Part shown: positions 12,526 through 22,632 of the stretch, piece after piece
Numbering within the stretch: position 1 is the stretch's first letter
How the letters are laid out: each line of letters opens with the position of its first letter
DNA from: Kwoniella bestiolae CBS 10118
Taxonomy: Eukaryota; Basidiomycota; Tremellomycetes; Tremellales; Cryptococcaceae
Length of the DNA stretch: 64,000 nucleotides
Assembly: GCF_000512585.2 (NCBI RefSeq)
Contig: NC_089242.1
Span: 868,001 to 932,000 of the forward strand
Direction of reading: 5' to 3'
Notes under the pieces: model-generated
Database searches by the model: none
Told to the model about the DNA's origin: nothing
Seen by the model: only the letters and a program-made list of their open reading frames with translations
Made by a program: the position numbers and the translations under genes

Positions 12526-13671
12526 CTACAACCTATCCCACATCTCCTCATCGTCCTGCGTCAAACCCTCCCTCCCCTGATTATTCTTAACCCCCGTCCC
12601 GACCCTCTCCCTCTGTTCCTCATCCCCGCCGTCGTCCTGATTCAACCTCTGATACCTCCCATTCCCACCCGAACCGGTCCCTCTCAACGTCCTTCCACTG
12701 GACAATTGCCTCTCAGCGGCTAATTCCTCGTCATCGTCTAGTTCCAGATTGAGCGATAAAGATGCCTGGCCCGCTTGGCTTAGGTCAATGGGTTTGGGCG
12801 GGTTAAGGAGGGAGTGGCCTGATCGACGGAGGATAGAACCGAGTCGGAGGAATTGGACGGTGTTTCTTATGATCAAGAGGAAGGTGTCGAGGAGCTCTTC
12901 GCCTGGAGGAGTGATGCGTTAGTCAGGGCCCGGTATGAATTTAAGGTGAGTATGGGATTGTTGAGTGTATGGATAGGACGACTTCGAGGATGAATCACAA
13001 TACGCTTACTTCTTGTACCCTCGCCGCAGGGGTTCTTGAACACCAGTATGAGCGTGACTGTACAAAATAAAACGAGAATTATATCGACAATGTTGAGTAG
13101 TGTCAAGGGGTATTTCTGAAATATGGAAGGAAGACTGTATGTCAATATCGAGACGGCGGGATTGGATCGGGACGATATCACTCACCTTGCCATACGCTAT
13201 CCACCTCGTACCTACTTCCAAGACCATTAAAACGTTTATGACCACTTCGAGGATGTGCCATACAGCTGGTGGACACTTGTTTCCGTCTGTGCGTCCATTC
13301 TTATCAGCTTGAATCCCTCTCAAGAGACAGGTCTTCGCATGATCTGAACCTCTCTCCTTTCGGAAGAAATATCGTGTGGGGAGAACTAATACGATATAAG
13401 TGAAAGAAGACAACAACTCACGAGTAGCTATCAGACTGATAACCAACGTAGCGAAACTCAACCCCATCATAGCTCCATAGAACAGTATATAGTATCTACT
13501 AAATATGATCCGATTCGCTACGCCCCTAAGTTGCTCTGATGCAGGTAAGTGATACTGCGATCTAGTCGATGATGGCATTGAGTTCGACTGGTTATTCAGA
13601 AGAGTGGACGAGTTGTGGGTTTCTTCGTCGAACTCGAAGTCTTCGGGTGAAATTTGATCTTGCGGTGGCAT
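12526..13671 (-). CDS. small four-helix voltage-sensor-like membrane protein
   Basis: The minus-strand model starts MPPQDQISPEDFEFDEETHN. Four hydrophobic segments resemble S1-S4 of a voltage-sensor domain: YYILFYGAMMGLSFATLVIS, HILEVVINVLMVLEVGTRWI (acidic residues plus W), NIVDIILVLFCTVTLILVF (Asp in S3) and an S4-like helix LIIRNTVQFLRLGSILRRSG with spaced arginines. No pore segments follow, only about 100 disordered acidic/Gly residues. Fungal relatives are usually annotated as ion-transport-domain proteins. The S4 lacks the RxWRxxR signature of Hv1 proton channels, so I do not call it one. Intron 1 probably runs from 13421 to about 13287; a shorter-intron alternative would insert some 40 residues between S1 and S2. 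Later exons are 13286-13196, then two more ending at 12526. Confidence 0.7.
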
Positions 13672-14479
13672 TGTGATGGCTTGTCACTTTCGAGTTCTGG
13701 AATAGTCTCGGTGTGTCGTAAAAGGATGGTCGAGGAGACGGTGCACAAAGGTGGCTTCGTATTAGCCAAGGATGCAAGGACAAGCAAGGTTTAAAGGTTG
13801 ATAATGGATCAACACGACCGCAACCAGGGAGAGGGTCGACGTAATGACACGGGTAATATGGTTGTGATTTGGTTCCGTCACACGCGTCAAGTCAGTAAGG
13901 AGCGGACATCGCCGCACCGCACCGCAGCCAAGTCCACTTCAGGTATCGTTTCAGGTTGAGCATCTTCCCGTTTTGACCGAACTCACCTGTTTAGAAAATA
14001 TAGAGTATAGCATTTTGACTCTACCTTGCTCCCTCCTAGTCTAGCATACACTCGATACGTATGTCCTAACCGCCAGCCATCCCGTTCGTAAGCCTACCTT
14101 GGAAGAATAGAAAAACAATGGTACCGTTTCTCCTTCCGACAAGATCAGGACAACCCTCACTGCTAGATCAGGTCCCAAGGGCGTAGCTTGGATCATGACA
14201 TTCCTTTCACCACCCCAGCAACGCAGGTAGGTAGGTGCCTTGACAACCACTCATTTCGTTCTTTATCCGAGATGAGACTATATGTGTCTTGCGTTGTCAT
14301 GAATCGAATCAATTCCCATCTTGTTTTAGACATGTGTTTGATTTAGAACGACAGTAGTAGCAGATTGATGGTAACCTGAATAAAAAGTGTGAAAAGATGG
14401 ACTAGCACCGGATCACGAAACGGGAAGCTTGGACCCTTTTACAGTTGACTATAAAGCATTGATCGTCCATCACTCACTT

Positions 14480-14707
14480 TTATAACAGTGAAGATGTAAC
14501 AGAATGAGATGGGAGATGTACAGGTATTCCTTTCTCTTTCCTCTCCTTCTCTTCTCCTTCCCATTCCATCGCATCACCTCGCTCATCTTCCTCACTCTCA
14601 ATTAATTCGACTATAACCATGACTAACATCACAGAAATCAGACTAAACGGGTTGATCATCACCTGCTGATCGATCACCTCCCAACCAACATACCCCGGTC
14701 TGATCAT
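14480..14707 (-). CDS. possible small single-pass membrane protein
   Basis: A single-exon frame of 75 codons reads MIRPGYVGWEVIDQQVMINP, then one hydrophobic helix (FSLISVMLVMVIVELIE), then an acidic/basic tail. Codon choice looks protein-like, and its start lies 108 bp from that of the divergent 1103-residue gene. I do not recognise the family. It could also be the last exon of a longer gene or a chance frame. Confidence 0.35.
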   Translation of the reverse strand: MIRPGYVGWEVIDQQVMINPFSLISVMLVMVIVELIESEEDERGDAMEWEGEEKERKEKGIPVHLPSHSVTSSLL

Positions 14708-14815
14708 GGAGACTCTCGTTCCTGTCAGCCGTTCAGTTCAGCTCAGATCGTATCGCTCCTTTCCATGTCCACTACCGTAATTTTCTCCACACACATATAA
14801 TTGAACCAATACCAG

Positions 14816-17800
14816 ATGTCATCTTATCATCCATTCGCAGCTCGACCATCACTCACCAAACGACGTACATCACCCTCTCCTGCCGTTCTACTTTCTCTAC
14901 CTACTTTGGAAGCTCTCCCGCCAACACCTAGATCAGCAAAATCTTATGAACCACTCAACGATTTCGCTCCTTCCAGTTCTCACTCCCACCGTCAGAACAA
15001 ATCAATCAGCTTGTCTGGCAAGATGCCTCTGATCAAACCTCGCTCGAAGAGACCGACTTCACCAAGAAGCGAACACTACTCGTTCTTGCCTTCCATCGTT
15101 TCTGCTTTAGACCCAAGAGGTTCAAGCTCAAGTGGTAGTCAGAAACACAGCAGGAGCAAATCACGTTCTCAACCACTGCCTCCTTCCCCCAACTTCCCTT
15201 CGTCGAATGACTTCGATTTCAATATCCCCCCATCCTTCTCATCCTCTACACCGCCATCGACGTATTCGAAAGGTACTTCGTCACTAAATGCTTTACCGAG
15301 TATACAAGGTGTCTTTGATTTCTACGAAGATGGAACTGGGGCACAGAGAAAGGAAAAAGGAAGGTTCAGAAAAGAGAAGAGGGATACTTTGAAATTACCC
15401 ATGATGAACCCTTCAATAAGGGATCGTCATCCTTTCGATGAGAAAGAAGAGGAGGAAAATTGGCATTGGGATGGGTTCAATCAACCTGCTGAAGTGGTAA
15501 TTACTAGAGAGGCGGAACGATCCTCTACAAATCATGATCAATCTGTCCCACGCAGAAGGAACACATCGTTATCGATCAACACTCATCTTGCTCAACCTGC
15601 CATTTCTCGAGAACCCTCTTCCTCATCTCAAAACACTTCTTCTCACTCCCATTCGCATTATTCTTTACCCGCTCAATCTCGTTCATCCAATCGATCATCG
15701 CTCGTAGTGGAGGAAAGATCACCGTTGTCTCATTGGCTTGGACCGGAAGAAGAGGATTTAGATGATGTGGAATTACAGGCTTTGAACGTATTGAAGAATT
15801 TGAGCGGACATCTACTGCGTGACGGTTTTGGATATGGTACAGGTGCATGTGCAAATGCAGGTAAACCAGAAGGAGTCCCATCGTTGACTAGGTCTGGCAA
15901 TTCCACGCCGTCCAAGACACGTTCCCGTTCAACTACGTATTCCACCCAAGCTACATCCGAGATTGACAATACCAAGAGATACTCCCAGGTATCGGATTCA
16001 CCGTCAATAAGGGAATGGCGGGAGAATAGGAAGAGGACGAAATCACAGGGTCATGCATTAGGTAGACCGGTATCCGAACAACAACAACCTACACAAACAC
16101 ATACTAGAGGATCAATGTCCATCTCACGTAGACCGCCTCCTCCACCTCCTCCGCCTGAGGGCAGTTTGCCTCCTTTACCCACACAGATACAATTACAACC
16201 ACAGACACAGACACAAACAATCAAGAACAATAAGCAGATTGTTGTGGAGGATGAAAATATAGTTACCGATCAGGTGAACTTTTTACAGGATGAGAACAAT
16301 AAGAAATCGGTAAGGTCCGGATCAGCCTCAGGGTATACCAACAACACTTCGATACCACCACCACCTCCTCCTCCGATACCCCCTCGATCTGCTTCTCGAC
16401 TGGATTCTCATGCATCTGCATCAGTGCATAGGTCATCGTCTGCCAGTCAACTTCGACCGAGACCTCAAACTCCAGTTCAAAGGAAAGGAAGTAAAGAGAA
16501 ACAGGGTGTGAAGGTACCGCTTGTCTTCTCCACCACTTCTTCACCTGCTATCACCACTAGAGAAGAGGAGGAAGATTTGGTAGTTGTAATCGATAAGAGA
16601 CCACCAACACCTGCTAGAGAGTAAGTCCCATCTGCAAGCTCAGATGGTATGACCATGCTGATGTTCCTATGCATGGCTCGCAGAATGTCATCACCAACTA
16701 TTCCAGTCCATCAACGACCTCTCCCTCCTCTCCCCACTTTACCCAATCTCTCTTCTCTTGCCTCCTCTCCACAGCCTCAACGAAGTGCGCTAGCCCAGCT
16801 CGCTCACCCACGACTACCTACCCGACTCCTCCGTCCGAAAAGACCCTCCACGGCTGGCAATCCGCCAACTAACCCCCTGCACGAGATATCCAAGCCCCTC
16901 ACTCGCCTGGTCCCTCGAGAGGAGCCTCGTAGGTTGTCTTCCTCCTCTCGAGTGGAGGGTACCGAAGGCCGCAAGAACGGGATGACGGCACTATCGTTCT
17001 TGGCGCTGGACGACGCTGCTATCGCCAACCTCTCGGCGAGAAGTGCTGCTGGGCGAAGTGGTAGGACCAGCTCTTTCGATGGAGGTTCGGGATATGGAAA
17101 TGGCCGGGCAAAGATGGAATCTCCCACTCGGGGGTTATCGGATGCTGGGTATATCATACCTCCCTCTGAGAGGAGTAAGATTGGAATAGACGATAGGAAG
17201 GAAAGTAGGAGAAGGAGAAGAGGGTCGCAGAGCAGTTTGAGCTCTATCGCGGGGAGTGAGATTACCAATGTCAATGTGATCGATAATGATGTGGAAGTTG
17301 AGGGTGTAGAAGTAAAGGAACAAGGGGAAGGGGAAGAATGGACGACGGCGTATGAGTATGGTCAATCGAAAGTGAAACAACGACTGAAGGAGAAGGAGTT
17401 GAGATTATCTTTAGACATTGGGGTGAGACCTACCTCGACCTCGCCAATGAGGAGTAAACCCCCACCTCTCAATATCTTCTCGCTCAATGATTATTCGACG
17501 ACTCGTGGGCAAGACTCAGATGATATTAGTTATCCCAAATCCGCTGGATTACTCCCTCCTCCCAGACCACGACGAAAGACTACCCCATCAGCCCCGCCGC
17601 AGCTTGTTCAGCCCAAATCGCCCGTCTCGCCAAAAAGCAAGACACCTGCAGGGTTGGGATTGGAGCATGGTCAATTATCGCCTAAATACACGCACCGGTC
17701 GATCAGCAATCAACAGGAGGAGGAAGTAGAAGATGGGTTCAAAGATTTCATGGATCTCAACTCACCTATACTCCCCAGTCCGAACCTCACTACCCCCGGT

Positions 17801-18190
17801 CAAGCATATGTGTTCCCACCGTCTACTTCGAGGGATCTGGATCTGGAGGGTAATCGGAGGGGATTGGAGCAAGAGAGGAAGGTATCAACAACTACGACGA
17901 GCACACAACGGACTAATCAGTCGGATGGTGATTCGTCGAATTGGAGTAATGATACGTATGAGAGGGAACGGAAGTTGATAACTAGTTTATGGCTTTCTTC
18001 TAAACCTACTAGAAGCAAGACATCGGCTCCTACCATGAATCATGAGGGTAGTAGGGAAGGGGAGGCTCAGCAACATCCTTTCTATAGTTTGGGGAGATCG
18101 AACAAACTGTCTTCGACTACGAATGCCAAGGGGACAGTGGTGGTTGATGGTGGCTATGGGAGGAGGGATGATTTTGGAGTGAAGATCTGA
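14816..18190 (+). CDS. large disordered Pro/Ser-rich protein, unknown function
   Basis: Two exons, 14816-16620 and 16684-18190, join in frame across a 63-nt intron to 1103 residues. The ATG at 14816 opens MSSYHPFAARPSLTKRRTSP. The protein is almost wholly low-complexity: Ser/Pro-rich and basic, with polyproline tracts PPPPPPPEG and IPPPPPPPIPPRS typical of SH3, WW or profilin ligands, and many SP/TP sites. The only stretch looking folded is SHWLGPEEEDLDDVELQALN, running on to KNLSGHLLRDGFGYG (about residues 307-345). There is no signal peptide or membrane helix. A scaffold for cytoskeleton or signalling is a guess from composition only. Confidence 0.75.
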
Positions 18191-18957
18191 TGCATGTGTT
18201 TGTTCTACATAAGCTGAGTGAAGCGGTTCAATGCGGTGTACTGGCACTTACTGCAGGTATGTTTGATTTAATCCGTTCATTCGCTATGTATTGTCTGAAC
18301 ACGAATAATGTTTCTATCTGTATATACTTAAATATGTTATATTTGTAGTCTGTGTTGATCAATAATCATGTCTAGGTAATGTCGACGTATTATCATGCGC
18401 GAGAATCCACCGACTGTATCGATTGTCAGGATCACGTAATATACTTAAGACTGCTCCGTAGTTCACCCTGTAAGTTAAATCAGAAACTTTGCATATCTTA
18501 CTTCCTGTACTACTTCTCATTGCTGTAAAAGACGCTGAGGATAGTACAGGTATCCTCACATTGATACTTAATGACACCTAGACAGATCAGGAGTGGACCC
18601 GATGACCAGCCGACTGAAAGGATCTGTCATGTATTGCTTCTGAGGACTCGAAGACGTTTGACGCCTGACTACACGATATGCACCACTGGGAACTGGCAGG
18701 AACGGGAAGGCTGTGTCGTCCGTCTCCTTTTGAAGATATGTATCAGTAACGAGGCTGTGTCCTCAAAGGAGAGCTACCTTTATATGGCAGGGCGAGTAGA
18801 CAAGCATATCAAATTCTGCCAAAGTCCTTCTCATGGTTGGATTCGAATGACGATAACTTGCTGTTCAAGAAACGTTAGATAAGTCAGCCTATATGGACTT
18901 CATACATAGTTTTGCTGTCTCCCCTAGACACTGCGAAGCAACTCAAGACGAAGGATT
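18191..18957. other. intergenic, no gene seen
   Basis: About 770 bases between two plus-strand genes. The short frames here show no conserved features or splice continuity. The stretch presumably carries the 3' region of the disordered protein gene and the promoter of the next intronless gene. Confidence 0.4.
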
Positions 18958-20292
18958 ATGGCATCACATCCTGCTTCGTCTTCGGGTATACCCACAGATC
19001 CACCTCCTTCTTACGATCACGCCGTCAGCTCAGATGGGTCACTCGGCATATGGATCGGCGATCACCTGTCTGAATTGCACCTATCGACTGATACCTCTCC
19101 TGGACAGTACGGCATGTCAGGCTATCCTAGGCAAGGGGGCCACGTCGTCACCTTGGGATCGTTGGCTCCTCAGTCGACTCATATCCAGCCTGTATACAGT
19201 GGTCCGCCCCGGCCGGACGATAGGTTGTACTTCGAAGTTGAACAGGAACCAAATGGAAGAGGTAGCGATGTGGCCGTAGGATATCTACACTTCCTGAATT
19301 CTGAGAATCAACGCATCCCATTCATGTCAAATCCTATATTTTCTCAACCAATAAGCAAGGAAAGTATGGACCCAAGTGTCAATTTCGCACTTTCAAAGTA
19401 TCCAAATGCCAGAAACGTCTCAGAGGCGATGCTGTGGCAACCGGGCTTTCGATTCCGACAGTTCTTTTCTGGGCAAGCGGCGTACCTGCATTACCCCCAT
19501 GCCGGGGATGACAGGAATAGGAAAGTACAAGTTACTGTCATTCTTCAACATAAGGCATACTGGGATGCCCCAGAGGATTGTAAGAGGAAATTGTACGATA
19601 AAATGGTGGAGAACGATGTCATAAGCAAGTTTGGAGGAATCCAACCTACGCTCGTACCCCCCACATGCCCTGATTGGAGCATGACAAACCAAAATATGTG
19701 GAAAGAGAACGATACGAGTGGTAGACCCAAACCAGATAGCCAGTGTACCGGCGTAGAGCTGAAGGGAGAATTCTCGACCCGTAGACCATTGGAATACAAG
19801 GTCTTCACTCCCCCCTGGTCGAGCAACGCTCGCGGATTTCGGATGAAGTTGGATACCCAATCGGGAGGAACGTACTTTGCCTCCAATGATTTAACTGAAA
19901 GTGAGGCAAATCGCCGAGCCTGGAAGGACCTGAATGAGCTTTTTGGGTATCCCGATGGTCTGGTGGTAGAAGTGCATACGAAAGTGATCATTCAGCCTGC
20001 GCACCATGGGAACGATGAGCTCGGGGGAAGGATCGTTTCGTTTCGTGGTGAGCAAGATGATTTGGGGTATGGGCTTAGTACTGGGTCAGGTGCGTCAGCG
20101 TTCTCAAGCACTGGACCGATCTCTACCAATGGGCTTTCGCCTCCTTCGACGACCGTGGACAACAGTACCGGGACGGTAGGCTCCGGATCAACCATAGCTA
20201 AAGATGAAAATAGAAGACAAGCTGGCACCACTTCTGGGAGGGCATCAAAGCCCTCGATACGTCGAGGATATTGGATCAGACCCAGAAAGTAA
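18958..20292 (+). CDS. intronless 444-aa protein with PPxY motif, unknown function
   Basis: One uninterrupted frame of 444 codons starts MASHPASSSGIPTDPPPSYD. PPSY near residue 17 is a PPxY motif, a ligand of WW domains such as those of Rsp5/Nedd4 ubiquitin ligases. The middle (about residues 85-340) looks folded, with regular aromatics and tryptophans (YLHFLNSENQRIPF, MLWQPGFRFRQFFSGQ, WDAPEDCKRKLYDKM). The last 100 residues are Ser/Gly/Thr-rich and end in a basic cluster (RRGYWIRPRK). I recognise no family. Lack of introns is striking here and suggests a young, retroposed or laterally acquired gene, though some native genes are intronless. Confidence 0.8.
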   Translation: MASHPASSSGIPTDPPPSYDHAVSSDGSLGIWIGDHLSELHLSTDTSPGQYGMSGYPRQGGHVVTLGSLAPQSTHIQPVYSGPPRPDDRLYFEVEQEPNGRGSDVAVGYLHFLNSENQRIPFMSNPIFSQPISKESMDPSVNFALSKYPNARNVSEAMLWQPGFRFRQFFSGQAAYLHYPHAGDDRNRKVQVTVILQHKAYWDAPEDCKRKLYDKMVENDVISKFGGIQPTLVPPTCPDWSMTNQNMWKENDTSGRPKPDSQCTGVELKGEFSTRRPLEYKVFTPPWSSNARGFRMKLDTQSGGTYFASNDLTESEANRRAWKDLNELFGYPDGLVVEVHTKVIIQPAHHGNDELGGRIVSFRGEQDDLGYGLSTGSGASAFSSTGPISTNGLSPPSTTVDNSTGTVGSGSTIAKDENRRQAGTTSGRASKPSIRRGYWIRPRK

Positions 20293-20511
20293 TCAAGTGT
20301 GTTTGCAAGCGTTCGACAAGCGAGCGCTTCAGCAGACTCCTTCTTATGTTTAGTGGGGTCTCTTCATTGATCACAGGATTTTCTCATGCATTCGTGTCTT
20401 TGTCATGACGATAGCAGTCGCACACTATCTTACTCAACGTCAACTCTGAGGGGAATAGACTTAACTTCTTGTCCTACAAAAACACAGTGCGATGAGACAA
20501 AGATATTCATT

Positions 20512-21812
20512 TCATGGTCGGAATGGATCCAAGTATCTTCTGTAGTACCTCCCTTCCCCAACCTTCCTGATCTCTTCCATCTCCTCATCGGTAAGCAGGG
20601 GACGGTCAAAAGCTTCGACGTCTTCATGCATCCTATGTGGTTGAGACGTGGTTCTACAATACGCATTCAGCTAGGATACCTTTGCTCCCATTACCATATG
20701 CAGTATGGGAGGTAGAATATAATTCAACTCACGTGACTACCGTGCCACTCATCTCTTGTTGAGCCCATCTCAGCAACACCTGTCCAGGCGTCGAGCCCTT
20801 CTCGCCACACAGCTTGTGTAAGATGGGGTTTAGAGGGAGTGGTGGGTCGCTCAGTGAGAGGGGCTGCAAACATCCGAATCCTGATACCGCGATACCGTGT
20901 TCTTCACATGCTTTAACACATGCTTTGGAAAGTGGATCGTGCGCGTTGTAAGGTGAGAATTCGATCTGGGGTAAATCCCACACAGGTCAGATGCACAGTA
21001 ACTCTGCCTCTATACGGAGGTAGAGTTGGTTCCACGTAACTCACTTGATTGATCGCCGGGATCACCTTCCAGGTCTTACAGAGCTCTCGAATATCCGTTG
21101 CACCAAAATTTGAGATTCCAATATCAATGCATTTACCTTCTTCCTGTAGGGTCTCCATGATGCTCCATGCCTCTGCTATGGACAGGGGACTTATAGTCTA
21201 CAGCCCACGCGAGCGATCAGCTGGGTCAAGTCCAAGGTGCCGGGTAAAATCTGGACTTACAATCGGACTATGCATCAGGACTTTGCCCCCATCGTCTGGT
21301 CAGCTGGCTATCTCCGAAAGAATGAGACCCGGTGATGGGTGGTGCTCACACATATCGATGTACTCAACTCCCATCTTGCTCAGTGTCTCCTCCAAAGCTT
21401 TTCGAGGATCGTTCTTCTCCCCTCCATCTAGCCCCCCTACAACAGACCTCATTAGCAATTTTCTGTCAAAGTCGGGGTTGAGGTTGGCTCACACTTCGCA
21501 GTGATATACACTTCTTCTCTCTTACCCTCCCACAGACTCAGAGCTTTACCTACATATTCTTGGTTGCCGTACAATTGGGCAGTATCGATGTGCCAGAATC
21601 CAGCGCGCAGCGCTTGGAGGATAGCATTGGAGCAATCTTTACCTAGAAATGGGGCAGCTATGTTTTGAGTCAGTTGTATTCTTTATGTATGCCACATCGA
21701 TCACATCGTTCATCGCATGAAAAGTACACTTACCTGTACCGAACGCTAGGATGGGTACTTTGTTACCGCTATTTAGGGTTACTGTTTGAGCCACACTGCT
21801 GTTGTTTGTCAT
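20512..21812 (-). CDS. aldo/keto reductase (AKR superfamily)
   Basis: The spliced minus-strand protein starts MTNNSSVAQTVTLNSGNKVP and reads on through ILAFGTGTAAPFLGKDCSNA. AKR features appear in order: GFWHIDTAQLYGNQ with catalytic Asp and Tyr, YITAKWGL with catalytic Lys, VLMHSP with the active-site His, GKCIDIGISNFGATDI, and LLRWAQQEMSGTVVT near the nicotinamide-cofactor site. Such enzymes reduce aldehydes and ketones with NADPH in the cytosol; the substrate cannot be told from sequence. The lysine exon is best joined with donor GTGAGC (exon ending AAGT), giving AKWGLDGGEKNDPRKALEE. The last exon ends RRYLDPFRP. It is divergent from the Myb-type gene. Confidence 0.9.
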
Positions 21813-22632
21813 GATAGCGAAGGTAATCGAGTATGACTCGTTACTCAAGTTTGCAAGGTAAAATACGGTATTCTGATTTGTCATATATCTGCATCTGTTC
21901 ATGGCATGCATGTTGCTGCCATATGCTATCTCTACGGATGTTCCTTTATCAACAACCAACAGCTGATCAGCATAACGGAGCACCTAGCTGTCAAGCACTT
22001 CTTTGTTCGAGTATAAGCCGCAAAGTGCCACATCCCAAACTATAATTCCGCTAAAAAGGTTCACCTTGTACCTTGTGACTTATTTACGTTACCTGTTTAT
22101 TACATTTCCAGGGTCCACATTATAGTCAAGTACAGTCAGGGTTGAGTGGGTTTGATTTTGATTTTTTTTGCCACTTTGAGATAACCAGTCGAATGAAAAG
22201 CAATGACGTGTATACATGTGTATACGGTATACAGTACGAGCATGCTTTTTCACTTTTGGACGAAAGAAGCAACTGGCTATGAAAAAGAAAAATCAACTTG
22301 GGGCGGCAACATTACCTTTGACTTTGACTTTGTTACTCTATCATCAGCTACCTACCTTATCATACATACCTTGACTCATCTTGATACACTCGCAACATCC
22401 CTCAACACTGCAACTGGCGCAACCTGACCAGACGGATGGATCAGATTGGTAGATAGACCATCATCACCAGTCGGAAGTCGGTAATTGGATTTTACAAAGC
22501 CAAAACAAAGGATCAACCCATCCACCCACTCACCCATCCATCCTCAGTCGGATACAACATCGTCACCTCCTGCAATCCACCCTATCAATACAAAGTAGAC
22601 CCTCAACGTACCATTGAGGTCCCCTCCCATGC
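21813..22632. promoter_or_regulatory. divergent intergenic region (aldo/keto reductase / Myb protein)
   Basis: About 820 bases separate two divergent starts. The stretch contains an A/T-rich section with a run of T near 22162 and CATC/CCAT-rich leader sequence close to the Myb gene. No supported coding frame. Confidence 0.4.

Noticed and set aside
12873..13181. Reading the S3-S4 region of the voltage-sensor-like protein as Hv1
   Set aside because: The S4-like helix lacks the RxWRxxR signature of Hv1, so the proton-channel call is not supported.
14041..14250. Minus-strand frame of 69 codons beginning MVVKAPTYLRCWGG
   Set aside because: Codon use looks plausible, but I found no splice partner, family or upstream exon, and it does not join in frame to the small membrane ORF at 14480-14707. 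Possibly part of a decayed gene.
18831..18850. GGTTGGATTCGAATG, resembling a tRNA T-loop
   Set aside because: No acceptor stem, D-arm or anticodon arm could be folded around it.
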